DNA of 64,000 nt from Pseudoalteromonas shioyasakiensis (GCF_024518675.1 NZ_JANIGL010000009.1:62001-126000), one strand, 5' to 3'. Shown: positions 29,064 to 37,819, counted from the first letter of the stretch. Numbers and translations: made by a program. Notes: generated by a model not told the origin, from the sequence alone.

Positions 29064-29618
29064 TCAAACTTCCTTTGCATAAAGTTCTGGGTGTAAGAAA
29101 GGTGCCATAGCGAGGGTGAGGGCTTGAGTGTATGTACTTTGACGTGTGGCATGGTCATTGGTTAATAAGCCAATAGCGCCACCTTGCTGCTTAATATTGT
29201 GAGTATTAAATGCATTGTCCATTACATCGCCAAGTTCTTCACCGTTTAAAAGTGCATTATATAGAACCTGTGGTAACGGTAAATTACTACTGCGGCCAAC
29301 GCTTTGTTGGTTCCTATTGGCAATAACAACGTAAGCAAAAGTCGCTGGACCATAACTAAATTGAGCTGCCCCACCTTCCATCGCTACATAAAAATCAGCC
29401 TGTTGCAGTTGTTTTGCATACGTAACCCGGTTTTGCGCACCAATACGGGTTTGCTCTTCACCAATCGGTTGGTCAGGCACTTGAGACGGAGCATCAATAC
29501 CAACACATTTTATTTCGTGTTGGAGGAAAAACTCAGTGAAGACTTGTTGTGCTGCGTTTACTTTTACGGGGTTCTTTGAGCCAACAACAATGTTTAGTAT
29601 TTGAGTATGAGGTTTCAT
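29064..29618 (-). CDS. yjjX: Inosine/xanthosine triphosphatase YjjX
   Basis: 184 residues. N-terminus NIVVGSKNPVKVNAAQQVF and the internal AMEGGA and GGAIGLLT segments identify the YjjX/NTPase family, which hydrolyses ITP and XTP to keep deaminated purines out of nucleic acids. Somewhat longer than E. coli YjjX. The TGA lies directly against the yjjG ATG. Confidence 0.9.
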   Translation of the reverse strand: MKPHTQILNIVVGSKNPVKVNAAQQVFTEFFLQHEIKCVGIDAPSQVPDQPIGEEQTRIGAQNRVTYAKQLQQADFYVAMEGGAAQFSYGPATFAYVVIANRNQQSVGRSSNLPLPQVLYNALLNGEELGDVMDNAFNTHNIKQQGGAIGLLTNDHATRQSTYTQALTLAMAPFLHPELYAKEV

Positions 29619-29677
29619 ACACTACTCCTTAATGACTGCAAATCGGTAGTGTACTGTAATTAGATTAAAAGTATATT

Positions 29678-30577
29678 CTAAATTGGAATGTCAACTGGAG
29701 ACAGGTTTGCAAGGGCGCGTTTCTTTAAAATAATATCTTTGATCAGTGGTGTTAAAACCAACTCCATCGCTAAGCCCATCTTGCCTCCAGGTACAACTAG
29801 GGTATTGATCCGCGACATAAAGCTGCCCTCAATCATTTGCAAATAATATGGGAAATCTACATCGTCAATTCCACGAAAGCGAATAACCACAAAGCTTTCA
29901 TCAAGTGATGGAATGTCTTTAGCGCTGAACGGGTTTGAAGTATCAACGGTTGGTACGCGCTGAAAGTTAATATGGGTACGGGAAAATTGCGGAGTAATGT
30001 GATTTATATAGTCATCCATACTGCGTACAATAGAGCCCATAACCGCTTCACGAGAGTGTCCACGCTCAGAGGTATCACGAATGAGCTTTTGGATCCATTC
30101 CAGGTTAATGATAGGTACCATGCCAATCAGTAAATCAACATGTTTAGCTACATCGTGATCTTGATCAACCGCGCCGCCATGAAGGCCTTCATAGAAGAGA
30201 ATGTCGGTACTGCTTTGTAGCTCTTGCCAAGGCGTAAAGGTACCAGGTAATTGGTTATAAGGTACAGCCTCATCGAAGGTATGTAAGTAACGGCGTAACT
30301 TGCCTGTGCCGGTCTCGCCATAAGTACTAAATAACTCTTCTAGTGCACCAAAGTCATTTGCTTCACGACCAAAGTAGCTAATGTGCTTACCTTCTTGCTG
30401 GGCTTCGCGGACTTTTTTATCCATTTCTGGACGCGTATAGCGGTGAAAGCTATCGCCTTCGATAAAAGCAGCTTCAATATTTAAACTGCGAAAAATATGT
30501 TTTACCGCGTTTGTAGTCGTGGTTGTGCCGGCACCAGATGAACCTGTTATTGCAATAATTGGATGTTTAGCTGACAT
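29678..30577 (-). CDS. prkB: Phosphoribulokinase-family protein PrkB
   Basis: 299 residues from the ATG at 30577 (MSAKHPIIAITGSSGAGTTT); an upstream in-frame start at 30601 would add eight residues and is less likely. P-loop GSSGAGTT at about residues 11-18. The sequence closely follows E. coli PrkB (289), an orphan phosphoribulokinase homologue in organisms without a Calvin cycle; the physiological substrate is not established. No RuBisCO gene is in the window. Confidence 0.9.
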   Translation of the reverse strand: MSAKHPIIAITGSSGAGTTTTTNAVKHIFRSLNIEAAFIEGDSFHRYTRPEMDKKVREAQQEGKHISYFGREANDFGALEELFSTYGETGTGKLRRYLHTFDEAVPYNQLPGTFTPWQELQSSTDILFYEGLHGGAVDQDHDVAKHVDLLIGMVPIINLEWIQKLIRDTSERGHSREAVMGSIVRSMDDYINHITPQFSRTHINFQRVPTVDTSNPFSAKDIPSLDESFVVIRFRGIDDVDFPYYLQMIEGSFMSRINTLVVPGGKMGLAMELVLTPLIKDIILKKRALANLSPVDIPI

Positions 30578-30756
30578 AGTTACTCTCGTTTTAAGTAGCA
30601 CACTATTTATAAGGGGAAGTGTGGGGGTAGGTCAAGAGAAGTTACTTCAATATGGTGAAATCAATGTTTCATACAGACATAAGGTTAACATGTTTGTGAA
30701 TCCTCTTAAAATAGCGCTATTATGTAGAGATAATAATAACCAAAGAGATAGTTACA

Positions 30757-31620
30757 GTGACTTTATTACGACAAGGACTCGCCTGTACAGTTTTATTAAT
30801 GCCACTTATAGCACATGCTGCTATGCCTAAGAGTGAAATATTATTAGCGAAAACAAATACGGAATACGGTTTACAAGTGAGCCGAATTACAGAAGGGAAT
30901 AGTTATAATAACCAACCTTTATTGACTGATAATGGTATTTATTTTACTCAAGAAGTGAATGAGTTAGGGCAAAGCCAAACAGATTTAGCCTTTTATAGCT
31001 TTGATGAACAGCAAACTTATAATCTTACAAACAGCCCTGTTAGCGAGTACTCAGCAACATTAAAACCAGCAGGTGATGCACTATCTGCGATTGTGGTAGA
31101 GGCCGATGGTAAACAAAAATTGTGGCAGTACCCGTTAAACGCAGAGTTATCACCGAGTCGTATATTTGAGTGGATTGAACCTGTTGGCTATCATGCTTGG
31201 GGTCGTGATAATGACCTAGTCATGTTTATTTTAGGTGAGCCGCATACTTTGCAATACACTACTGTTGTCGCAGCAAAAGGGCAGGTCGTGGCAAAACACA
31301 TCGGTCGTACCTTAACGTTTAATCCTACACTCGCTGCATTTACATTTACCTATACGAAAAACGAACAAAATTGGTTGGCTAGTTTCGCCCCTAATTCACA
31401 AATGGTAACGGATTTGTTTCGTTTACCTGATACTGTTCAAGATTATGCCTTTAAGAATGACAACACAGTGATTTATGCATTGGATAATCGGATTTACCAA
31501 CGTAGTTTATCTGAGCCACAGCGAGTGTCACAATGGCTTGATTTGACTCCTTACTGTAGCACGGCTATCACAAGATTAAGTTATAACAATGAACAACTCG
31601 CATTTGTTTGTCGCAAATAG
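30757..31620 (+). CDS. Exported protein with possible TolB-like beta-propeller repeats
   Basis: 287 residues from a GTG start with a good ribosome site (AAAGAG). A signal peptide is clear (residues 1-22, cleavage after AHA). The body has several WD40/PD40-like strands (NGIYFTQEVNELGQSQTDLAFYSFD; GDALSAIVVEADGKQKLWQYP), suggesting an incomplete beta-propeller in the periplasm. I do not recognise a specific family. A hairpin at 31630-31654 follows the gene. Confidence 0.75.
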   Translation: MTLLRQGLACTVLLMPLIAHAAMPKSEILLAKTNTEYGLQVSRITEGNSYNNQPLLTDNGIYFTQEVNELGQSQTDLAFYSFDEQQTYNLTNSPVSEYSATLKPAGDALSAIVVEADGKQKLWQYPLNAELSPSRIFEWIEPVGYHAWGRDNDLVMFILGEPHTLQYTTVVAAKGQVVAKHIGRTLTFNPTLAAFTFTYTKNEQNWLASFAPNSQMVTDLFRLPDTVQDYAFKNDNTVIYALDNRIYQRSLSEPQRVSQWLDLTPYCSTAITRLSYNNEQLAFVCRK

Positions 31621-31629
31621 ACCATTTAT

Positions 31630-31654
31630 TTAGCTGTAATTAGACTACAGCTAA
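31630..31654. terminator. Perfect 9-bp hairpin after the propeller gene
   Basis: TTAGCTGTA and TACAGCTAA flank a 7-nt loop. There is no T-run after it, so it may be a processing or regulatory hairpin rather than an efficient terminator. Confidence 0.45.
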
Positions 31655-31681
31655 CAACCTACTAAGAGCAAAAGTAATCTT

Positions 31682-32047
31682 ATGACAGCTACCTCAGAGC
31701 AAATTAACGAACAACTTGTCGCATTTGCATGCCGCAGTAATTTTAAAATAAAGAATATTTCAGAGTATATGCTGCCTAAATCAAAGGAGGCGATCTATTT
31801 ACATATTGAAGGTGGGCAAGCAAAACTTGTATTGCGCCCAGCATTAGAGGTATTTAGTGATGACTTTAATGCTATTGATGGTGTGAGTAGGATTTCAGGC
31901 TTTTTTCATAGCAGTGAAATGACACGTTTTCCAACGCGTATCTTTAAAAGTGCTAACCCAATCCATTACGGCATTGGTTTTAAAATAACGACAGAAAAAG
32001 CAGCAAAAGAGTTTATTAGTCAGCTCATAAAAATTATAAACGGCTGA
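31682..32047 (+). CDS. Hypothetical cytoplasmic protein
   Basis: 121 residues with no signal peptide or membrane helix. It looks like a compact alpha/beta protein (YLHIEGGQAKLVLRPALEV; HYGIGFKITTEKAAKEFI). I do not recognise the family. It sits between two exported or lipid-anchored proteins on the same strand, 61 and 67 bp away, and may share their transcript. Confidence 0.65.
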   Translation: MTATSEQINEQLVAFACRSNFKIKNISEYMLPKSKEAIYLHIEGGQAKLVLRPALEVFSDDFNAIDGVSRISGFFHSSEMTRFPTRIFKSANPIHYGIGFKITTEKAAKEFISQLIKIING

Positions 32048-32114
32048 ATTTCATTCACTTTATTTTAAGCTTTAGGGAGTATTATAGGGGCAACTAAGAC
32101 AATGGAATTGAATA

Positions 32115-32531
32115 ATGCAAGGCGCTATATTCACACTTATTGCTACTTTGAGCTTAGCCGGCTGTGGCTTGCAAGCGAAAGCTGATAAATACGCACCTAA
32201 TTATGCAATAGAAAATGATAAGTTTATTTATCAACAGAGCCTAATCCCTGCGCAGTGCTTTACTAAATTGATGATGAGCGATGCGAGCCCCAATAGTACT
32301 GCGGCTGTTTTTATTGACGATAACTACCTTGCCAGTTGTATGAATCAGTCAGCAATCACAGATAATACAAGTTACAGTATTGCGAAGATTTTGCCTGATC
32401 ATAATTACAATTTACACGTCTGCAAGGCGCAGAAATGTGAGCAAATCGTCGTCGCGTTTACTAGTTTTGACTATCAATTAAATGGTCAAACAAAGCGATT
32501 ATTAACAGTGGTGAAACGTGGACAAGGGTAG
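32115..32531 (+). CDS. Small putative lipoprotein
   Basis: 138 residues. A type II signal sequence ends in the lipobox LAGC with Cys17; Gly follows at +2, so outer-membrane sorting is expected. Four further cysteines (around residues 49, 73, 98 and 103) could form two disulfides in the periplasm. Family not recognised. Confidence 0.7.
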   Translation: MQGAIFTLIATLSLAGCGLQAKADKYAPNYAIENDKFIYQQSLIPAQCFTKLMMSDASPNSTAAVFIDDNYLASCMNQSAITDNTSYSIAKILPDHNYNLHVCKAQKCEQIVVAFTSFDYQLNGQTKRLLTVVKRGQG

Positions 32532-32549
32532 AAAGTTTAATTTTGATAA

Positions 32550-32578
32550 AAAACGGCAAGCTAAGAGCTTGCCGTTTT
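32550..32578. terminator. Bidirectional terminator
   Basis: Perfect 13-bp stem AAAACGGCAAGCT / AGCTTGCCGTTTT with a 3-nt loop, A-run on the left and T-run on the right. It separates the lipoprotein gene from the convergent aminopeptidase. Confidence 0.9.
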
Positions 32579-32599
32579 AGTTAACCTAAACTTAGTAAA

Positions 32600-35170
32600 T
32601 TAACGCTTTAAAAAGCTATTAACTGATTCAAGTTCACGTTGTTTAAGTGAAATACAGTTATTCACACTTTCTTCTAACTTACTCAATGTTCGTGCATAAC
32701 CAGGTACCTCTGCAATCTTATCGTTAAAGAAAGCTTGGGTCTTAGCTAAACTACTTGCACTACAGCCTGAGGTTGTAAAGTAAGGTAGGTTTGGTACAAA
32801 AAATGGCGGCAAATTAGCTGCTACTTGGTCGTAATTTGCATAAACCCAGTTGATGAATAATGCCTCCCGCGCCTTCGTGTACATTTGACCCGACATAATA
32901 GTGCGCATGTCTGAAGCTGTTACATCATCAGTTAAACTGTAATTAAGCACCTTAGTTTGCAATGCGGGTTTGCCAAAGTAGCTCATACCAGCGAGCATTT
33001 TAGTGCGTACTTGTGGATCTTTGGTTGTTTTAAAGGTATTAATATACGCATCTAAAAGGTGTTTATCGCCATGAAATGCAGCTAAATTTAAATAGGTCGA
33101 AGCTAAATAAGGGTCTACTTTTTCAGGATTATTTAAATATAACTGGGCTTGTGCTTTTGCCGTGTTGATCACACTTTGATCTTCGCCATCAAAACCTAAG
33201 CGCGAAACAACTTGAGAGCGCAGTTGAGCAATTGCAGCATCTTCATTCATTTGTGCTGTTAGCCCATATTGCTTAGCAGCGGGCGTTATACTCTTACGAA
33301 TAAACGCAGGCCATAAACCTTCGTTGCTTTCATCTTCGAAAGTACGTTTTTGAGCAGCTAAATAGCCCAGAGCGGTACTTGCAACGCGTGGGTGTTTATC
33401 GCTGACAAATGTTTCTAAGGTTTGCATTAAGTGGCCTGCTGAAATAACACCGGCATCTAGTAATGCATCAGCCGCAGATAAGAGAGCTAAGCGCTCACGC
33501 ACGGTCAGTTTTTCAGCTGCATTATCAATTAGGGCTGCAAATTGTTTGTCATCCATCACCCAGCGATAATAGCCCAGCGCACCTTGATCTGGGTAAATCC
33601 ATTCAGGCGTAAAGTCTAACTGGATTTTTTGTGTTTCTTTATTCAATAACACATTGGCTGTTCTTACTTTATCACCGGCGCCGTATTTGATTGCAACGGG
33701 TACATTCCATAACTGTGCTGGTGCGTCAACGCCGGCATTGCTGAATCGGCTTTGGTGGATGGTAATTGTTTTACCCTGCTGATTTACTTTAATAAGTGGA
33801 AAGGATGATTGCTCAATAAATGATTTCAATACACCGGCAACATCTTTGTTAGATGCATCACCTAAGGCTTGCCATAAATCGGCTGCTTCAGCATTTTTAT
33901 AAGAGAATTTTTTTAAGTAAGCCTGAATACCTTGTTGAAAAGCTTTCTCGCCAATCCAGTTTTCAACCATAGCAAGTACAGAGCTGCCTTTACTGTAAGC
34001 GAGGCCTAAGCCATCCATTATGTCGGCTTCGGTTTTGATTGGTTTACGAATTGGTTTAGTGCTTAAACGAGCATCTAGGGCCATTACTCGGTTTTGTGGT
34101 AAATCTAAGTGGGATTCAAATTCAGGGTTTAACTGTGCGGTGATCTTTGCCGCCATCCAACTTGCAAATGCTTCATTTAGCCATAAATCATTCCACCACT
34201 TCATGGTCACTAGGTTACCATACCATTGGTGCGCAAGTTCGTGGGCAATAATAGATATATTACGCTGTTTTTTACTGCGTGTTGCGGTTGCAGGGTCGAG
34301 TAATAAAATATCTTCACGGTAAGTAACGAGACCTGCATTTTCCATCGCACCAAACGGGAACTCAGGAACGGCAACCGAATCCAGTTTTTTATAAACGTAG
34401 GGGCTACCAAAGTAGTCTTCTAGCGCTGCAAGCACGCGTGGCATATTTTGTTCAGCATACTCGCCTAGGTGAATTTTACCTTGTGGGGTAATGATACGGC
34501 CAGGGATTGGCATGCCTTTGACTTCACGCTCTTCAAATGGGCCAACAGCCATAGCCACTAAGTACGATGGAATTGGTGGTGTTTTATCAAAAAAGTGAGT
34601 CGTCATATAGCCATTGATAGTGGTTTTTAGTTCAGGTGTATTGGCATACACTTTTTGTGAACTTGGTGCCGTAATGGTCAACTGAAACGGAATTTTATAA
34701 CTTGGCTCATCAAATACTGGAAACGCACGGCGGGCATCACTCATTTCAAATTGAGTAAATAAATAGGGAGTGCCTTGATCTATGGTTTTGTACAAGCCTA
34801 CGCTGTTGCGGTTATATGGTGCGGTAAAATCAATTTTTAGCGTATATTTACCCGGTTGAATTTGCTCTGCACAGGCGAACTTCACCTTGCCTGTTTTTAG
34901 CATTTCAGTACTTAAGTCACAATTTTCTGCGCCTAAAAGTTGTGCCATTTGCGTTGCATAATCAACGCCATTGAGTTCAATGTACTTAGTTGGTTTAAGT
35001 ACTTCTAGTGCGATTTCTGTTTCACCACTGAAGGTATCCTGAGCAGGATCTAGGGTGAGAGAAACCTGTTGAGAGCTTGGTTTGGCTAGTTTTTCAATGA
35101 CATATTCATTGGCATGAGCTGAATTCACAGCAATAGCCACACTAAGTGTGAGTAAGCTTTTTATAAACAT
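32600..35170 (-). CDS. Secreted M1-family aminopeptidase
   Basis: 856 residues. Signal peptide 1-20 (ends AHA). M1 signatures: GAMEN at 274-278 and the zinc site HELAH at 310-314 with the third ligand Glu333 in LNEAF. The C-terminal half matches the helical ERAP1-C-like domain of eukaryotic-type M1 enzymes rather than E. coli PepN, and the signal peptide indicates a periplasmic or secreted enzyme. It trims N-terminal residues from peptides, and together with the metalloprotease at 832 suggests use of external protein. Confidence 0.92.
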   Translation of the reverse strand: MFIKSLLTLSVAIAVNSAHANEYVIEKLAKPSSQQVSLTLDPAQDTFSGETEIALEVLKPTKYIELNGVDYATQMAQLLGAENCDLSTEMLKTGKVKFACAEQIQPGKYTLKIDFTAPYNRNSVGLYKTIDQGTPYLFTQFEMSDARRAFPVFDEPSYKIPFQLTITAPSSQKVYANTPELKTTINGYMTTHFFDKTPPIPSYLVAMAVGPFEEREVKGMPIPGRIITPQGKIHLGEYAEQNMPRVLAALEDYFGSPYVYKKLDSVAVPEFPFGAMENAGLVTYREDILLLDPATATRSKKQRNISIIAHELAHQWYGNLVTMKWWNDLWLNEAFASWMAAKITAQLNPEFESHLDLPQNRVMALDARLSTKPIRKPIKTEADIMDGLGLAYSKGSSVLAMVENWIGEKAFQQGIQAYLKKFSYKNAEAADLWQALGDASNKDVAGVLKSFIEQSSFPLIKVNQQGKTITIHQSRFSNAGVDAPAQLWNVPVAIKYGAGDKVRTANVLLNKETQKIQLDFTPEWIYPDQGALGYYRWVMDDKQFAALIDNAAEKLTVRERLALLSAADALLDAGVISAGHLMQTLETFVSDKHPRVASTALGYLAAQKRTFEDESNEGLWPAFIRKSITPAAKQYGLTAQMNEDAAIAQLRSQVVSRLGFDGEDQSVINTAKAQAQLYLNNPEKVDPYLASTYLNLAAFHGDKHLLDAYINTFKTTKDPQVRTKMLAGMSYFGKPALQTKVLNYSLTDDVTASDMRTIMSGQMYTKAREALFINWVYANYDQVAANLPPFFVPNLPYFTTSGCSASSLAKTQAFFNDKIAEVPGYARTLSKLEESVNNCISLKQRELESVNSFLKR

Positions 35171-35263
35171 AAGAGTCCCTGAACTGTTCTTGTTAGAATT
35201 TATACAACTATATCCTAGCAGTTTTTAAGAGCAGAGTAATGAACCTGTTGGTAACAAAGTTTG

Positions 35264-35944
35264 TCAGGGGCTATGGCGAGCTGTAAATCTGTGCCAATGA
35301 ATGTGAGAGTTTATATTGCGTATCTGTTGAATAACCTGATTAAGTAGTGCAATGTCTGCAAAGGCTTGCTCAGGGTAGTCAATAAAGCCCATTAAGTAAT
35401 TAAAGGCATCTTTGCTATTTGCTTGGATGGCAAAAATACGCACTTGCTGCTCAAAATTGAGCCTCAGGCTGCTGATGGCTGTTTTCATACCAAGCTGATC
35501 AACATTGGGTATATCACATTTTTGTAAATACCCCGCACGTTCACCTTCACCGGAAAACCAAATTCGTACTTTTTCACTGTAACGACCTGACTTTGAAGGT
35601 AAATCAAACAGTAGGCGGGAGTGGTTCTGCTGCTTTACTAAATCAAGGTATTCACGCAGTCCAGCAGCAAATAAAGCTTGGTGAATGGGGATAATACGCG
35701 GTTTTATTTTACCGTGGGTGTGAAAATTAAAGCATGCTATGCCATCACGGTTAATTATGTCAGTTAATTGTAAGTGACCAATTTCATCACTGTATGCGCC
35801 AGTGTAATACGCTATTAATGGCAACCAAAAATGCCAATGTTTAGCTTGTTCACGGGGGAGACGTTGATCGCTATAAATATAACCGTGGAAGAGTGTATGC
35901 AATTCCATCGCTGAAAATGAGCGTCGACCTAGGTGAGATTTCAA
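35264..35944 (-). CDS. Degenerate tyrosine-recombinase (phage integrase) homologue, catalytic domain only
   Basis: 226 residues, about the size of the catalytic domain alone (full integrases are about 400). FWLPLIAYYTGA, then IINRDGIACFNF, KIKPRIIPIHQAL and SGRYSEKVRIWF line up with the marine-bacterial integrase pattern. The first catalytic Arg (TGAR) is Tyr here (TGAYSDEI). The HxxR region reads SSLRLNF, so His is lost, and no nucleophile Tyr context is seen at the end. It is therefore probably not a recombinase. It may be a remnant or a repurposed DNA-binding protein. The frame is intact, which argues for some retained function. Confidence 0.65.
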   Translation of the reverse strand: MKSHLGRRSFSAMELHTLFHGYIYSDQRLPREQAKHWHFWLPLIAYYTGAYSDEIGHLQLTDIINRDGIACFNFHTHGKIKPRIIPIHQALFAAGLREYLDLVKQQNHSRLLFDLPSKSGRYSEKVRIWFSGEGERAGYLQKCDIPNVDQLGMKTAISSLRLNFEQQVRIFAIQANSKDAFNYLMGFIDYPEQAFADIALLNQVIQQIRNINSHIHWHRFTARHSP

Positions 35945-35969
35945 CCTGCTACCTTGAAACTAAAGATTT

Positions 35970-36010
35970 ACGCTAGTTTATACCCAAGCCTGTGGGAAAT
36001 AAACTAGCGT
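35970..36010. repeat. Long perfect inverted repeat upstream of the integrase-like gene
   Basis: Arms ACGCTAGTTTAT (35970-35981) and ATAAACTAGCGT (35999-36010), 12 bp and perfect, with an inner CCCA/TGGG pair. It lies between the 3' end of the DUF2750 gene and the start of the integrase-like gene. No clear T-run follows on the minus strand, so it is only a possible terminator. Confidence 0.85.
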
Positions 36011-36029
36011 GTTTACTATGTGCTTAAAT

Positions 36030-36380
36030 TTATTCACTTAAAGCACGAGCAAGTCCCACTGGTTCGATTTCAACACATACTTGATCGTCGTTCCAATTTA
36101 GCCCAATCAGTGCATCGTCTTCTTTAAGGTCTTCAATCCACTCATCTAAAAATTCATCGAGGTTTATTTCTGTAGGGCTATACTCTGCCCATTCTTCTTT
36201 ACATTGGGCTTTAGCTGCAGCTTCACTTTCCCATAATAACAACACATCAGTGTTTTCGAATTGGTTTGATTCACAAACAACAAAACCACCGTCTTGCGCG
36301 CCTAGCGCCCACACTTGTTCACTTTGACGTGCTTTTTCAACAAAGCTAACAAGTTCTGATTCAATTTCTATTTCGCTCAT
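36030..36380 (-). CDS. DUF2750-like small acidic protein
   Basis: 116 residues, acidic, no signal or membrane helix. The pattern VWALGAQDGGFVVCES, LLLWESEAAAKAQCKEEWAEYSP, LDEFLDEWIEDLKEDDALIGLNW fits DUF2750 as I remember it; function unknown. The gene is upstream of the integrase-like gene on the same strand. Confidence 0.7.
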   Translation of the reverse strand: MSEIEIESELVSFVEKARQSEQVWALGAQDGGFVVCESNQFENTDVLLLWESEAAAKAQCKEEWAEYSPTEINLDEFLDEWIEDLKEDDALIGLNWNDDQVCVEIEPVGLARALSE

Positions 36381-36419
36381 GGTTTTACCCTTTATGTTAA
36401 GTTCGAGGATCGGAGTGCT

Positions 36420-36536
36420 TTAGCATTCTTGTTGAGCAAAATTTTGATAAAAATCAAGTAAAGCCGTAAAAGGCGTAAGCTCTGTTAGTTCGCGAAAGCG
36501 TGTCCAATCAAGTAAACAGTATAAACTGATGTGCAT
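36420..36536 (-). pseudogene. Possible remnant of a glutathione S-transferase C-terminus
   Basis: A 38-residue minus-strand ORF reads HISLYCLLDWTRFRELTELT then FYQNFAQQEC, resembling the last helices of GST-family proteins. The frame is closed by a stop five codons upstream of its ATG and no N-terminal domain is found. The surrounding gap 36381-36929 holds no other recognisable gene, only AT-rich sequence leading to ppnP. Confidence 0.3.
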
Positions 36537-36929
36537 AGCCAAACCACCTCAAGATGCGATCGTTGGTATTAAACGCGATTTAGGCAAGACATTGATTGCA
36601 AGAAATAGTAGTTCTATTGTTAAAATCAATCACGCAGTATAAATCGCTCATCAGTTAAATGACTATTTAAATAGCTTAATGTTTCAACAATGCGTTCGTT
36701 TTGTAGATTAAAAATAATTTTATGATTTTTATTCTAAGTATTATAGCGCTAAGTAGGTTTACTCAAGTTTGGTTATTTTTGTAAAAGAATTTACTACTTA
36801 CAATATTTTGCTAAATTATAGAAATATAAATTAACATGATCGTTTTTCACACTTGATTACTTGCAAGCTCTGTGTAGTTAAGGCACTGTGGCTGTAGTTA
36901 AATTATAAATACTATAAACAGGAGTGAGG

Positions 36930-37241
36930 ATGTCTCAGTTTGATAATATAAGTGTTGTTAAAACAGCAAACGTGTACTTTGACGGTAAAGTTTCAAGCCG
37001 TACGGTAATTTTTGCAGATGGCAGCACGAAAACATTAGGCTTTATGCAGCCAGGTGAATTTGAATTCGCAACCAGTAAAAAAGAATTAATGGAACTCAAT
37101 GGTGGTCAGTGGCAAGTTTTATTACCAGGCGAGAGCGAGTGGAAAACGATGTCAGCGGGTGAGTCATTTAACGTTGATGCTAACGTCACTTTCCAAGTAA
37201 AAGTGACTGACTTTGCCGATTATTGTTGTTCGTACACTTAA
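36930..37241 (+). CDS. ppnP: Pyrimidine/purine nucleoside phosphorylase PpnP
   Basis: 103 residues from the ATG at 36930, with AGGAG 5 nt upstream; an in-frame GTG at 36924 lies inside that ribosome site. Small cupin: VYFDGKVSSRTVIF, LGFMQPGEFEF, GGQWQVLLPGESEW, GESFNVDANVTFQVKV. It matches E. coli PpnP (YaiE, DUF1255), which phosphorolyses a wide range of nucleosides. Followed by a terminator. Confidence 0.92.
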   Translation: MSQFDNISVVKTANVYFDGKVSSRTVIFADGSTKTLGFMQPGEFEFATSKKELMELNGGQWQVLLPGESEWKTMSAGESFNVDANVTFQVKVTDFADYCCSYT

Positions 37242-37264
37242 CATACAAAATTAAGAGTCATGTT

Positions 37265-37290
37265 GAAAGCCCCGCATCATGCGGGGTTTT
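37265..37290 (+). terminator. Rho-independent terminator of ppnP
   Basis: Stem CCCCGCA / TGCGGGG with a 3-nt loop at 37270-37286, followed by TTTT. Confidence 0.85.
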
Positions 37291-37304
37291 GCATATTTAA
37301 TGCC

Positions 37305-37320
37305 CTCAGATTGATCTGAG
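37305..37320. promoter_or_regulatory. Palindrome upstream of hpf
   Basis: CTCAGAT and ATCTGAG with a 2-nt centre, a 16-bp palindrome about 105 bp before the hpf ATG. It could be an operator; no other support. Confidence 0.35.
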
Positions 37321-37424
37321 TCACCTTTAATAACAAATAAATGTCATATTTCTGAGTTTTCTGCTTGTGTAAATCTAAATAGCCCCCAATACTAGTTATG
37401 AGGTAACAAAAAAAAGGATACCCT

Positions 37425-37781
37425 ATGAAAATTAATCTTTCTGGTCACCATGTTGACGTTACTGACTCTATTAGAGAACACATCAACGAAAAGTTTTCAA
37501 AAATTGCGAGCCATTTTCCATCTCTGATCGCACTCGATATTATTCTTTCAAAAGAGCACCATAAGCTCCAAGCAGAAATTAGCACCATTTATGAAGGCGC
37601 GCGTTTATCAGTAAAAGGTGAGAACGAAGTTCTTTACCCAGCAATTGCAAACGCAGCTAAAAAGCTCGATGCGGCACTAAAGCATCGAAAAGGACAAATA
37701 AAAGCGAATCTACACGAAAAACCAGTGAGCACCACACCTGAAATTGCTCACGAAAAAGTTCAAGAAATGGACTTGCGTTAA
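37425..37781 (+). CDS. hpf: Ribosome hibernation factor (short HPF/RaiA type)
   Basis: 118 residues: the S30AE domain (residues 1-97) with MKINLSGHHVDVTDSIREHI, ILSKEHHKLQAEI and AIANAAKKLDAALKHRKGQ, then a short tail. It lacks the long C-terminal dimerisation domain of long HPF. Such proteins bind the 30S decoding site in stationary phase; the ILSKE strand and length are nearer to E. coli RaiA (113) than to HPF (95). AAAAGGAT precedes the ATG. Confidence 0.88.
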   Translation: MKINLSGHHVDVTDSIREHINEKFSKIASHFPSLIALDIILSKEHHKLQAEISTIYEGARLSVKGENEVLYPAIANAAKKLDAALKHRKGQIKANLHEKPVSTTPEIAHEKVQEMDLR

Positions 37782-37793
37782 AAAATAAAGGCG

Positions 37794-37819
37794 CTAGGTT
37801 CTAGGTAACTAGGATCTAG
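37794..37819. repeat. Degenerate 7-8 bp tandem repeat with four CTAG tetramers
   Basis: CTAG starts at 37794, 37801, 37809 and 37816, giving units CTAGGTT, CTAGGTAA, CTAGGAT and CTAG, 12 bp after the hpf stop. The outer CGCTAG and CTAGCG also make it an imperfect inverted repeat. Confidence 0.75.

Noticed and set aside
29678..30577. prkB as evidence of carbon fixation
   Set aside because: This orphan family occurs in many heterotrophic gammaproteobacteria and no RuBisCO gene is present.
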